A stretch of 33,394 nucleotides of DNA from Deltaproteobacteria bacterium (GCA_016874915.1 VGSW01000023.1:1-33394); one strand, 5' to 3'. Shown: positions 1 to 8,214, counted from the stretch's first letter. Made by a program: numbers and translations. Notes: generated by a model from the letters alone, not told the origin.

Positions 1-420
1 AAGGAGCAACAGCTTCAACAGCAGAAGGCCCGGGAACAGCAGTTGCAGCAGCAACGTCAGCAGCAGCAACAGCAAAAAGCTAAGGATCAGCAGCTTCAGC
101 AGCAAAAAGCTCAACAACAGCAACAGCAGCGGGCCAAGGAGCAACAGCTTCAACAGCAAAAAGCTCAACAACAACAGCAGCGGGCCAAGGAGCAACAGCT
201 TCAACAGCAGAAGGCCCGGGAACAGCAGTTACAGCAGCAACGTCAGCAGCAGCAACAGCAAAAAGCTAAGGATCAGCAGCTTCAGCAGCAAAAAGCTCAA
301 CAGCAGCAGCGCGCCAAAGACCAACAGCTTCAACAGCAAAAAGCTCAACAACAACAGCAGCGGGCCAAGGACCAGCAGCTTCAGCAGCAAAAAGCCCAGC
401 AGCAGCGCCTGATTACGTCC
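1..420 (+). repeat. Coding tandem repeats, 186-bp period
   Basis: Bases 1-114 recur at 187-300 with one visible difference (TTG at 43-45 against TTA at 229-231), giving a 186-bp (62-codon) period built from shorter 48-60-bp subunits (GCCAAGGAGCAACAGCTTCA type). The near identity at silent sites points to recent duplication or gene conversion inside the gene. The array begins before the window, so its full copy number is unknown. Confidence 0.9.
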
Positions 421-1833
421 CAACAGCAGCTAAAGGAAGCCCTGGAGCGGCAACGGCAGAAGCAAGCCGGATCACCTCGCCAGGTCCAACAGCAACAGAA
501 ACAACAACAGCAAGAAATGCAACGGGCCTTGGAGCAGCAGCGCCGGCAGCAGCAAGCGCTCCAGCAGCAACTCCAACGGCAGCAACAGCAGGCCCAGCAA
601 CCGCCGCAACAGCTCAAGACCCAGCAAGTAAAGACCCCTCCGTCGGGCGCGCCCCCCCAGGCCCGGGGCCAGGAGCCAAAGACGGCGCTTCCCGGGAAAC
701 CCCAGGCATCCCAAGCTCCCTCCCGGCCCCTGCCGCCGCCCCTTAAGGCCCAGGCTCCCAAGCCCGGCCCCGGACGGCCCGACAGTCCGCCGACAGTAGC
801 CACCGTCCCCAAGAGCAGTGGCTCCCCTTTATCCCCTCCCACGCAAAAGCCTTCCTCCGCGGCCCCAGGGACTGGCAAGCCCATGCCCGCTCCCGTAACC
901 GCCCCGGTGGCCGGCAAAACCTCGACCCCACCGGCGATGCCGCCCTCCAGTCCCGCTCCTATTTGGGGTTCCTCGGAGCGTCCGGTGGCCTTTGAGAAAG
1001 GCGGCCCCGTGGCCCCGCCGGTGCAGCTCCCCAAAGACCTGAACCGCCTGGTGGTGGCGGACCTGAAACAGCGTAATACTGCCATGGAGAAGCTGGCCCG
1101 CAATCTGGATAAGACCTATGTGCCGCCTCCCGGGGTGCCGCCGGTAAAGAAGGCCGACTCCGTCTTGTTTCTAGGAACGGGTAATGACCAGGGTGAAGCC
1201 GACAAGCTCATGGCCAAGCATTATCAAAACCCCGTCACCGGCAAGCCTTATGAGCGCATTCTGGCCTTCGGCCAGGGTTCCGGGGCCGCCAAAGACTTTG
1301 CCAAAGACCTGCCTCGGGTGGTGGCCGACCATATCGGAGCGGAAAAGGCCATGCTCAGCAAGGAAACCATCAGCAAGGTCGGCCCTCTGAAGGGCGCGGA
1401 AATCGATAAGTTGGTGGCTCACAGTAACGGCGCCACCGTGGCCGAAGCCATGATCCGGGCTGATTACATCAAGGTCAAGGACTGGCACATCATGGGCGGG
1501 GACCGGACCCTGTGGAACCTGGACGGTTTGAATCAGCTGGCCAAAGACAAGAATATGGACATCACCGTATATGTGAACCGGGGGGACATCGTGCCCCTGC
1601 TCCCCACCCTGGCCAAAGCCAAGTCCGCCATCAAGGACCCCGAAGGCACCGAAGCCCGCCTGTGGAAGGAATTGCACCAGATCCGGGCCGACGGCCGGGT
1701 GAAACTGGTGGTCTTCGACAAAGGCCCATACATCCACGGATACGACACCGCCCATGACCTTCTTCAAAAGGATCTTTTCCATTATCTGGACAGCTACCAG
1801 TATAACGTCAGGAAATATTACCAGCGGCCGTGA
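1..1833 (+). CDS. Gln-rich repeat protein with C-terminal alpha/beta-hydrolase-like domain (5' end outside window)
   Basis: The reading frame is open from base 1, so the start lies to the left of the window; the in-frame TTG at 43 is inside the repeats and is not a credible start. Three parts are visible. About 210 residues are almost only Gln with Lys, Ala, Arg and Glu in repeats of the type AKEQQLQQQKAQQQQ, likely a long coiled coil. A Pro/Ala/Ser-rich linker follows (about 630-1020). The last ~225 residues (about 1150-1833) form a compact domain that begins with a hydrophobic strand (VLFLGTG), has a nucleophile-elbow-like AHSNGA with Ser at 1423-1425, a later VNRGDIVP that could give the acid, and HGYD near the end that could give the His. 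This order fits an alpha/beta hydrolase (lipase or esterase type), which is inference. The specific family is not recognised. No partner gene is visible. The gene ends with TGA at 1831-1833. Confidence 0.75.
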   Translation, partial: KEQQLQQQKAREQQLQQQRQQQQQQKAKDQQLQQQKAQQQQQQRAKEQQLQQQKAQQQQQRAKEQQLQQQKAREQQLQQQRQQQQQQKAKDQQLQQQKAQQQQRAKDQQLQQQKAQQQQQRAKDQQLQQQKAQQQRLITSQQQLKEALERQRQKQAGSPRQVQQQQKQQQQEMQRALEQQRRQQQALQQQLQRQQQQAQQPPQQLKTQQVKTPPSGAPPQARGQEPKTALPGKPQASQAPSRPLPPPLKAQAPKPGPGRPDSPPTVATVPKSSGSPLSPPTQKPSSAAPGTGKPMPAPVTAPVAGKTSTPPAMPPSSPAPIWGSSERPVAFEKGGPVAPPVQLPKDLNRLVVADLKQRNTAMEKLARNLDKTYVPPPGVPPVKKADSVLFLGTGNDQGEADKLMAKHYQNPVTGKPYERILAFGQGSGAAKDFAKDLPRVVADHIGAEKAMLSKETISKVGPLKGAEIDKLVAHSNGATVAEAMIRADYIKVKDWHIMGGDRTLWNLDGLNQLAKDKNMDITVYVNRGDIVPLLPTLAKAKSAIKDPEGTEARLWKELHQIRADGRVKLVVFDKGPYIHGYDTAHDLLQKDLFHYLDSYQYNVRKYYQRP

Positions 1834-1839
1834 AGAAGG

Positions 1840-1862
1840 GTTTTTCGGTTTTCGGTTTTCTG
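1840..1862 (+). repeat. GTTTTC(G/T)G micro-repeat, copy 1
   Basis: Two TTTTCGG units followed by TTTTCTG lie 7 bases after the stop codon of the Gln-rich gene. The run is T-rich on the coding strand. The same kind of run follows four other genes in the window (9258-9283, 16871-16902, 22043-22074, 23891-23910). Confidence 0.7.
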
Positions 1863-2086
1863 CTTTGCTCTGACAGTATAGCCTCCACTTATGCCTGCGT
1901 CTCAGGTTCCTTCCCTGTATTTGCCTATGGTGGGGCGGGCCTCCGTGCCCGCCAAACCATGCCTGACGCCAGGGGCTAACTGTGCGGCAGACTTGAACTG
2001 CCCGGCCGGCCCCGCCATCCTCAAGGCCGCCACTTTTGTGCCGCTTTGGTGCCGGTTCCGTGCCGCCCCTGGACCGCGGCGGTTTT

Positions 2087-2111
2087 GAAAATGGGGACAG
2101 ACACCATTTTC
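2087..2111. repeat. REP-like hairpin with GGGGACAGACACC core
   Basis: GAAAATGG and CCATTTTC form a perfect 8-bp stem around the loop GGACAGACA. The core GGGGACAGACACC with an AAAAT flank is a sequence I know as widespread in bacterial intergenic repeats, often linked with REP-associated tyrosine transposases (RAYT). That link is from memory of the family and no transposase is present in the window. Confidence 0.55.
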
Positions 2112-2138
2112 CATCTTCAACCGCTGGTTCGCCCATCA

Positions 2139-2402
2139 CTACGTCGCAGGGTCTGACCCTCTGGGTACACTCCGCTTCCCGGACCTGGGTAATTTCTTCA
2201 ACTGCATCACCAGGCGCAGGGCCGTGTTTACGGCCTCATCACTAGGAAACGCCTCGGCTATATCCCGGTCCAAGAGAACCAAGTTGGTGCCTTCCCGAAA
2301 ACGGTCGGCGTATTTGCCCTGGACTCCGTCCTTGAGCAGTTCGCGCAGATCATATTCTGGACGAAGATCGTCAGCCTTTTCGCCTTTGGATTTCTTCTTC
2401 AT
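2139..2402 (-). CDS. Small conserved protein, possible antitoxin-like
   Basis: The 87-residue product starts MKKKSKGEKADDL and contains LLKDGVQGKYADRFREGTN, then VLLDRDIAEAFPSDEAVNTALRL. The pattern YDL...GVxGKYAxRxxEGTN...LDxDxAExFPxxEAVNxALR matches a common family of small proteins of unknown function that I have seen beside toxin-antitoxin-like genes; no function is claimed. The ATG at 2400-2402 is preferred over an upstream in-frame start at 2472, because the residues between do not look like this family and a weak AAGAGCGAG lies ahead of it. The last ~15 residues (RSGKRSVPRGSDPAT) extend beyond the usual end and run into repeat-like DNA, so the C-terminus may have been remade. It lies 89 bases downstream of a HicB-like gene on the same strand. 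Confidence 0.6.
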   Translation of the reverse strand: MKKKSKGEKADDLRPEYDLRELLKDGVQGKYADRFREGTNLVLLDRDIAEAFPSDEAVNTALRLVMQLKKLPRSGKRSVPRGSDPAT

Positions 2403-2491
2403 ATGCCACTCGCTCTTACATGGCTGCCGCGACGACGAACTTTGGTGAATCCATATTTGGTAAGGATTTGACAAACATCTTTTCCGGCAGT

Positions 2492-2713
2492 TTACCCAAC
2501 CGCTACCTCAATCCTGGTAACATAAATTTCTTCGCGCCGGCGATTCTTGATTTCTTCAACTGATGCCGATTCAAAGAAAAGTTCCAACGCTTCTCTGAGA
2601 TTATCCCGGGCCGCCTCGATGCTGTCTCCCTGGCTGGCGATATCCAGTTCAGGACATAGAGCCACAAATCCATCGCCTTCCCGTTCAATGATAGCGGTAA
2701 GCTGAAAGCTCAT
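2492..2713 (-). CDS. HicB-like (UPF0150 type) orphan antitoxin
   Basis: The product is 73 residues. It has the HicB partial RNase-H fold pattern: FQLTAIIEREGDGFVALCPELDIASQGDSIEAARDNLREALELFFE, with the GDGFVALCPELD and GDSIEEA-like signatures. There is no C-terminal helix-turn-helix. In HicAB modules such proteins neutralise a small RNA-cleaving HicA toxin. No HicA is found next to it: the following gene (2139-2402) lacks the GSHxxF motif. TAGGAGAG lies 5 bases ahead of the ATG (2711-2713), so the start is well supported. It begins 20 bases after the stop of the NtrX-like gene and may be cotranscribed with it. Confidence 0.8.
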   Translation of the reverse strand: MSFQLTAIIEREGDGFVALCPELDIASQGDSIEAARDNLREALELFFESASVEEIKNRRREEIYVTRIEVAVG

Positions 2714-2733
2714 TTTTCTCTCCTAATATTCTT

Positions 2734-4116
2734 TTATTCTTCCCTTCCCGCCTGCAAACCATAATCCCGCAGCTTCCGGTACAAATGCGACCGCTCCAGC
2801 CCCACCGCCTCCGCCATCTGCGCCACGTTCCCACTAAATTCGGTCAGCTTGCGCCGCAGGTATTCTTTTTCGAACCTTGCCCGGGCCTGGCGGAAGTCGC
2901 CCTCCTGCATCAGGGAGTTTAGATCGTCCACCGCGGCCAGGGACATGGACGGCTCCGGAACCCCGGCCAGGGCCAGGTCTTCCACATCAATGACCTCTCC
3001 CGGACTGAGAACTGCCAGCCTCCATATAAAATTTTTCAACTCCCGCACGTTTCCCGGCCAGGAGAACTGCGTCAGGGCTTCCAGGGCCTCCGTGGTCATA
3101 GTCTTCACCGGCTCGTCGCTCCCCCGGGCCAGTTCCTGCAGGAAGTGCCGGGCCAGGAGGGGGATGTCTTCTTTCCGTTCCCGCAAGGGCGGCACGGGCA
3201 AGGGAATGACATTGATGCGGTGGTAGAGGTCTTCCCGGAAGGTCCCTTTGGCGATCTCTTCTTCCAGATTCTTGTTGGTGGCCGCCACCACCCGCACCTC
3301 CACCTGGATGGGCCGGCTCCCCCCCACCCGTTCGAAGCGCTGCTCCTCCAGGATGCGGAGGATCTTGGATTGGGTCTTGAGGCTCATGTCCCCGATTTCG
3401 TCCAGGAAGAGCGTGCCTTCGTGGGCCAGGTCGAATTTGCCCCGGCGCTGCTGGGAGGCCCCGGTGAAGGCCCCCTTCTCGTGGCCGAAAAGCTCGCTCT
3501 CGATCAGGTCCTCGGGAATGGCGGCGCAGTTCACTTCCACGAAGGGCTGGTGGGCCCGGCGGCTCAAGTAATGCAAGGCTCGGGCTACCAGTTCCTTGCC
3601 GGTGCCGTTTTCTCCGGTGATGAGCACCGAGGCGTTGGTGGGGGCCACCCGCCGCAGTTGTTCCCGCAAGCGCTGAATGGCCTCGCTCTCCCCGACGATA
3701 TCCCGCACCGGCGCCGCCTGCTGGCGCAGCCTCCGGTTTTCCTCCCAGAGCCGGGCCATTTCCAGGCCGTTGCGCACGGTGAGCAAAATCTTGTCCGCAT
3801 GGGGCGGCTTTTCGATGAAATCGTAAGCCCCCAGGCGGGTGGCCTTCACCGCGTTCTCCACCGACCCGTAAGCCGACACCATGACCACCGGCAGGCTGGG
3901 GTGCCGGTTTTTCATCTCTTTAAGGACTTCCAGGCCGTCCATCCCCGGAAGGGCAATGTCCAGGAGCACCAGATCCGGGGTTTCGGCCGCGGCCATTTTC
4001 AGAGCCGTCTCGCCGTCCCCCGCGGTGAGCACCTCGAGCCCTTCATCCAGGAGGATGCCGGAGATCACCTGGAGAATTTGGGGTTCGTCATCCACTACTA
4101 AGATGGTTGCTGCCAT
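2734..4116 (-). CDS. NtrX-like sigma54-dependent response regulator
   Basis: The 460-residue product has three domains. The receiver (1-120) carries the acidic pair D9-D10, phospho-acceptor D53, S81 and K103. The AAA+ sigma54 activator domain (about 140-380) has Walker A GENGTGKE at 168-175, GAFTGA at 215-220 and Walker B LFLDEIGD at about 236-243. The C-terminus is a Fis-type helix-turn-helix (MAEAVGLERSHLYRKL). When phosphorylated it should open sigma54-RNA polymerase promoters. The ATG at 4114-4116 begins directly at the receiver's first strand; an in-frame TTG at 4270 would add 52 unrelated residues read antisense to the kinase ATPase domain and is rejected. The gene overlaps the 3' end of the upstream NtrY-like kinase by 29 bases, so translation is probably coupled. 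NtrX-type is inferred from that partner. It could equally be called a generic NtrC-family regulator. Confidence 0.95.
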   Translation of the reverse strand: MAATILVVDDEPQILQVISGILLDEGLEVLTAGDGETALKMAAAETPDLVLLDIALPGMDGLEVLKEMKNRHPSLPVVMVSAYGSVENAVKATRLGAYDFIEKPPHADKILLTVRNGLEMARLWEENRRLRQQAAPVRDIVGESEAIQRLREQLRRVAPTNASVLITGENGTGKELVARALHYLSRRAHQPFVEVNCAAIPEDLIESELFGHEKGAFTGASQQRRGKFDLAHEGTLFLDEIGDMSLKTQSKILRILEEQRFERVGGSRPIQVEVRVVAATNKNLEEEIAKGTFREDLYHRINVIPLPVPPLRERKEDIPLLARHFLQELARGSDEPVKTMTTEALEALTQFSWPGNVRELKNFIWRLAVLSPGEVIDVEDLALAGVPEPSMSLAAVDDLNSLMQEGDFRQARARFEKEYLRRKLTEFSGNVAQMAEAVGLERSHLYRKLRDYGLQAGREE

Positions 4117-6343
4117 AATCCGCCCGGTGCAAGGGAATTTCAATGATAAAGCTGGCCCCCTGGGGGTGGTTGTCCTCCACCCGGATGTGCCCCTGGTGCT
4201 CCGCCACGATGGAGTTAACAATGGCCAGGCCCAGGCCGGTGCCGCCCCGCTTGGTGGAAAAATACGGCTCAAAGATGCGCACCTTGTCCCGGTCCGGCAC
4301 CCCCACTCCGGTGTCGGCCACCACCAGTTCCACCACCCCCAGGTCCGGGTCCCCCTTTAAAGTAATGGCGATGGTGCCGGTTCCGGGGATGGAGGCCAGG
4401 GCGTTGTCCAGGAGGTTAAGGAGCATCCTTTTTACCTGCTCCCGGTCAATGAGCAAGGGTGGCAGGTCCGGGTCCGGGTGAAACTCCAGGTTGACCCGGG
4501 GCTGGGCCTCCCGGTAGAGCAGCAGGACCTCCTGGACCAGGACGTTCACATCTTGAGAAGAAAGACTCAGGTGGGGCAGCCGGGCGAAGTGGGAAAACTC
4601 ATTCACCAGGTTCTTCAGGGCGTCCACCTGGCTGATGATGATCTGGGTGCATTCGTCAAAGACCCGGCCATCGTCCTCGAAGTGTTCCAGATAGCGCCGC
4701 CTAAGGCGTTGGGCCGCCAGCTTGATGGGGGTCAGAGGATTCTTCACTTCATGCGCGATCCTGCGGGCCACCTCCCGCCAGGCCGCCAGACGCTGGGCCC
4801 GTTCCAGTTCGGTCAAATCTTCGAAAACTATCACCATCCCCAGGTCCTGGCCGGTCTCCTCGTCTTTCAGGACCGTGGGCTTAAGCAGGAGGTAAACGGG
4901 CCGGTCCCCTAAGATGAGGTGGAGGGGCTTCTCCACGGTCCCCCGGGGCGAACGGCGAGCCTCCTGGATCACCTCGTTCAGGCGGTCGAATTCTCCCGGC
5001 GGCACCAGGATGCGGGCGTCCTGGCCCAGAACCTCCTTTCGGGGCACTCCCAGGAGCTGGGCCGCGGAATCATTGATGGTGATGATGCGCCCTTCTTGGT
5101 CGATGGCGATGACCCCGGCGGCCACGTTCTTTAGGAGAATTTCCATGTCCCGCTTTTGGACGGAGATGAGGGCATGGCTGTCACTCAACTGCCGGTAAGC
5201 CGCGGCTAACTGGGCCTGGCTGTGCTGGAGGTCGTGGGTCATTTTGTTGAAGGACTGCACCAGGAAGGCGATTTCATCCCGGCCCTCCTGATGGATTTTT
5301 ATGTCATAATCGCCCCCGGCCACTTTCAGGGCGCCTTCCGCCAGCTGGCGGATGGGGGTAGTGATCTCCCGGGCCATGTAAAAAGCCAGCCACACCGCGG
5401 ACATCACCGCAATGAGGGTAACGATGATCAGAGTCAGGTAGTGGCTCACTTTCACGGGACTGAACAGGAGCTGCCGTTGCCGCAGATCCTGGAGGTTGCG
5501 GGTGGCCGCGGCCATCTGGAGGAGTTGATTCTGGGAAATCAGATCCCGGATCGCTACGAAGCCTTTTAACGCCCCATTCCGGTCTTTCACGGGCAGCACA
5601 TAGCTCAGCAGCTCACCCTGGTCCGTGGACTGGCGCAGCATCTTCCCTTGCCCGGCTTCATCCGCCTCGGGGAGGGGGAGGTGGGGCAATCGAGGGATTT
5701 TGGGATCATAGCTCCGGGCCAGGGGATATCCCGCGGGATTCAGGATTTCCAGGCCGGCCAGGTGGTAGCTCTCTCGAAACTGGTCCAGCTGAGGCTCCAA
5801 AATCTCTTTGTCTTCCAGGGTTAATTTTTCTTTTCGGAGCAACTCCGGGGCCAGAAGGCGTCCCACCGCCTGGAGCTTGTCTTCCATTTCCTGAGAATAA
5901 TTGCGGCTCAGGTCCAAGGCCCGGTCCAAAGACTCTTCCACCTGGCGGTCCAGGGAGAAGTCGGCCCGGGCGGTGAGCAACTGCCAGGCCATGAAAAAGA
6001 GGAAAATGGCGGGCAGCAAGGTCAGGGTGATGAAAGTGAGCACCAGGCGGGTGCGCAGCCGGGACCCGAAAACCTTGCGGCGCCGTTCCAAAAATAGCTT
6101 GGTGAGGTTGCGGAAAATGAGAAAAGTGAGGAGCAGCAGGAGAAAGGTGTTGATATTAAGGAGTCCGAAGGCCAGGAGACTGTCAGTTACCGGCTGCCCT
6201 CCCTGGCGCACCAGATAAACTTCCAGGGAGGTGATAGCCACCACCAACACCAGGGTGAGGCCCATGAGGAACCGCTCCCACCCGCGCTTGCGCCGGTCTT
6301 TTAAGGTTTCCGGCGTCTGAGCATGCTCCATCTGGTTCATCAT
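4088..6343 (-). CDS. NtrY-like membrane histidine kinase
   Basis: The 751-residue product has the NtrY layout: membrane segments near 25-45, 55-80 and 97-120, a periplasmic region, another membrane segment near 300-325, HAMP, a PAS domain (MEILLKNVAAGVIAIDQEGRI), HisKA with AHEVKNPL as the phospho-His box, and HATPase_c with N box LLNLLDNAL, G1 DTGVGVP and G2 GGTGLGLAI. It should autophosphorylate on His and pass phosphate to the regulator encoded next. Its ATG overlaps the stop of the upstream kinase as ATGA (6340-6343), and its own 3' end overlaps the regulator gene. The stimulus is unknown. Canonical NtrY senses nitrogen or redox state, but nothing here shows that for this protein. Confidence 0.95.
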   Translation of the reverse strand: MMNQMEHAQTPETLKDRRKRGWERFLMGLTLVLVVAITSLEVYLVRQGGQPVTDSLLAFGLLNINTFLLLLLTFLIFRNLTKLFLERRRKVFGSRLRTRLVLTFITLTLLPAIFLFFMAWQLLTARADFSLDRQVEESLDRALDLSRNYSQEMEDKLQAVGRLLAPELLRKEKLTLEDKEILEPQLDQFRESYHLAGLEILNPAGYPLARSYDPKIPRLPHLPLPEADEAGQGKMLRQSTDQGELLSYVLPVKDRNGALKGFVAIRDLISQNQLLQMAAATRNLQDLRQRQLLFSPVKVSHYLTLIIVTLIAVMSAVWLAFYMAREITTPIRQLAEGALKVAGGDYDIKIHQEGRDEIAFLVQSFNKMTHDLQHSQAQLAAAYRQLSDSHALISVQKRDMEILLKNVAAGVIAIDQEGRIITINDSAAQLLGVPRKEVLGQDARILVPPGEFDRLNEVIQEARRSPRGTVEKPLHLILGDRPVYLLLKPTVLKDEETGQDLGMVIVFEDLTELERAQRLAAWREVARRIAHEVKNPLTPIKLAAQRLRRRYLEHFEDDGRVFDECTQIIISQVDALKNLVNEFSHFARLPHLSLSSQDVNVLVQEVLLLYREAQPRVNLEFHPDPDLPPLLIDREQVKRMLLNLLDNALASIPGTGTIAITLKGDPDLGVVELVVADTGVGVPDRDKVRIFEPYFSTKRGGTGLGLAIVNSIVAEHQGHIRVEDNHPQGASFIIEIPLHRADYGSNHLSSG

Positions 6344-8157
6344 GCCACCGGTAGTTTAATGGTGAAGGTGCTGCCTTTGCCGGAAGCGCTCTCCACCGTG
6401 ATGGACCCGTGGTGGTCGGTGACGATCTTGTGGATTACCGCCAGCCCCAGGCCGGTGCCTCTGGCCTTGGTGGTGAAGAAGGGATGAAAGATCTTCCCCA
6501 GAACTTCATCGGACATGCCTTTGCCCATATCCCCGACGGCAAACCACACCTGCCCCTCTTTAAAGCCTGAAGATAGATAGATGCGGCCATGGGGCTCCGA
6601 GGCCTCAATGGCGTTTTTGATAAGGTTCACCAGGACTTGCTTCATCTGATTGGGATCGGCCTCTACGGCCGGCACATGGGTGGCCAGGTGGTCGATCAGG
6701 TTCACCCCCTTTTCCTGGGCGGCTTCCTTCATCAGAGCTTCCACCTCCAGGATCACCTTGTTCAAGTCGATCTCCTGAAATTGGGGCTGCACCGGCCGGG
6801 TGAAGTCCCGCAGATCCCCCAAAAAATTTTCCAGACGCTTCACTTCCGTCTGGATGATATTCAATTTTTCCTGGGCGCCGGGCTCCGCGGCCAGGCACCG
6901 TTCCACCTGCCGGGCCAATCCGCCGATGACCATGAGGGGGTTTTTAATCTCATGGCTGACAAAGGCCGCGGCTTCCCCCACCGCGGCGAAACGCTCGGAA
7001 TGGACCAGGCGCGCCTGGGACTCCAGCAGTTCCCGGGTCTTTTTATCGATTTCGCGGTTTAAAGTCCGGTTCCACAATAAGGCCGCCAGGGTAAGGCCGC
7101 CGCCAGCCAGGAGGATCACCCCGAAAAACAAACCCACCAAAAACAATTCCTGGTGCAGGACTTCGGCCACCGTACCAGAGACTTCCTCCACCGGGGCCAC
7201 CACGCAGACTCCCCAGAGATTGCCCTCCTCCACTTCAGTGACCCCCAGCACCAGTCCGGTATTAAACCGGATGGGGGTATAGGCCGCCAGCTTGGGCATT
7301 TGGCCCAATTTCTGCCGGTGCCAGCCCGAGTCGTACTCCCCGATGCCTTCCTGGCCCTGGAGTAAACGCGCCTGAAGCTCCCTCAACCCCCGGAAGACGA
7401 TCTGGGGATTTCGGGTGATGCGCACCTGGAGGGCATCCTCACCGACAAAATCTTTTTCATAATGGGCCAGGAAGACCCCATCCTGGTCAATGATCCAGGC
7501 ATATCCGGTCTTCCCCGACTTGACGTCCTCCGTTACCATGTTGGCGATGAAAAAGGGGTTGATGAGGAGTTCCAAGGCCCCGGCAAATCGTCCAGGTTCG
7601 GGGCCGCCCCAGTATAAGGGGGTGATGAAACGCATCACCCGCCGGCCTTGCCAGGGGTGATTGGGATAAACAAAATCTTTGGTTAAAAACAGCTGCCCCT
7701 TTTTCTCCGGATTCCTGGCCCATTCCAGATAAGGCGACGGCAGAGTGAGACTGCCCGGGGCCGGGGCCGCCGCCTCTTGCTGGCTTAAGGCGGACTTCAA
7801 TACTCCCTGGGGATCATAAAGGCGAAGTTCCAGAACTCCGAAATGTTTGTGCCTCCCGAACCTCTCCGACAGGGCCACGCTGATTTCCGGTCCCTCCGGG
7901 GGGCTAGTGGCAAATAAGCCGGCATACCCCGACATGGCGTTTTCCAGGAAATCAATATAGGCTTCCACGTTGTCGGAAATCTTTTTAGCCAGCATCAACT
8001 GCTGCTGGTTGAACTGCTCCCGTAAAATCCTTTCCACCTCGCGGTTCAGCCGCTGCCAATAGCTGTAAAACAGGATGGAAAGAATAATCGCACCGGCTAG
8101 AATGATAGGGATTGAGACGGAGAGGGACAGCAGTTTAGTGGCGCGGCCAGAATTCAT
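6340..8157 (-). CDS. Cache-domain sensor histidine kinase
   Basis: The 605-residue product starts with a membrane segment (about 10-30), then a ~290-residue extracytoplasmic region with double-Cache features (GYAWIIDQDGVFLAHYEKDFVGED and a second FRGLRELQ...GEYDSGWHRQ half). A second membrane segment lies near 335-360, followed by a short coiled linker, HisKA with FVSHEIKNPL, and HATPase_c with NLIKNAIEA, DMGKGM and GTGLGLAV. Such proteins sense small extracellular ligands and phosphorylate a response regulator. No receiver is fused, so the NtrX-like regulator in the same operon is the obvious acceptor (inference). CCAGGGGGCGATGG lies ahead of the ATG. It is the first gene of a three-gene operon with overlapping ends, and a candidate promoter is described at 8185-8214. 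Confidence 0.93.
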   Translation of the reverse strand: MNSGRATKLLSLSVSIPIILAGAIILSILFYSYWQRLNREVERILREQFNQQQLMLAKKISDNVEAYIDFLENAMSGYAGLFATSPPEGPEISVALSERFGRHKHFGVLELRLYDPQGVLKSALSQQEAAAPAPGSLTLPSPYLEWARNPEKKGQLFLTKDFVYPNHPWQGRRVMRFITPLYWGGPEPGRFAGALELLINPFFIANMVTEDVKSGKTGYAWIIDQDGVFLAHYEKDFVGEDALQVRITRNPQIVFRGLRELQARLLQGQEGIGEYDSGWHRQKLGQMPKLAAYTPIRFNTGLVLGVTEVEEGNLWGVCVVAPVEEVSGTVAEVLHQELFLVGLFFGVILLAGGGLTLAALLWNRTLNREIDKKTRELLESQARLVHSERFAAVGEAAAFVSHEIKNPLMVIGGLARQVERCLAAEPGAQEKLNIIQTEVKRLENFLGDLRDFTRPVQPQFQEIDLNKVILEVEALMKEAAQEKGVNLIDHLATHVPAVEADPNQMKQVLVNLIKNAIEASEPHGRIYLSSGFKEGQVWFAVGDMGKGMSDEVLGKIFHPFFTTKARGTGLGLAVIHKIVTDHHGSITVESASGKGSTFTIKLPVA

Positions 8158-8184
8158 TTTTCCATCGCCCCCTGGATTTGAAAA

Positions 8185-8214
8185 ATATTAACATTTAAAG
8201 CAGGGGGTTGACAA
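8185..8214 (-). promoter_or_regulatory. Candidate sigma70 promoter for the kinase operon
   Basis: On the minus strand TTGTCA (8209-8214) and TAATAT (8185-8190) are separated by 18 bases. Transcription would begin near 8178, about 20 bases ahead of the first kinase gene. The match is good in position and sequence, but unproven. Confidence 0.5.

Larger units (their letters stand above)
1834..2138. other. Intergenic region with three repeat-like hairpins, no gene seen
   Basis: This 305-base gap holds the T-rich micro-repeat at 1840-1862, a GGCGGG/CCCGCC inverted repeat at 1934-1953 with an 8-base loop, and a REP-like hairpin at 2087-2111. Short open frames exist on both strands but none has a ribosome binding site or a recognisable protein. 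The region looks like a collecting ground for small repeats between two convergent genes. Confidence 0.6.

Noticed and set aside
1-420. Possible CRISPR-like array
   Set aside because: The repeats are in frame, code for Gln-rich protein and have no unique spacers.
381-1103. 240-residue minus-strand frame rich in Cys and Trp
   Set aside because: It is the antisense shadow of Gln and Pro codon repeats, which read as Leu, Cys and Trp on the other strand.
3145-4101. 318-residue open frame antisense to the NtrX-like gene
   Set aside because: It mirrors a clear AAA+ gene with all motifs. Long antisense frames are expected in GC-rich DNA.
4117-4272. N-terminal extension of the NtrX-like gene to a TTG at 4270
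   Set aside because: The extra 52 residues are antisense-frame sequence from the kinase gene and lie before a complete receiver domain.
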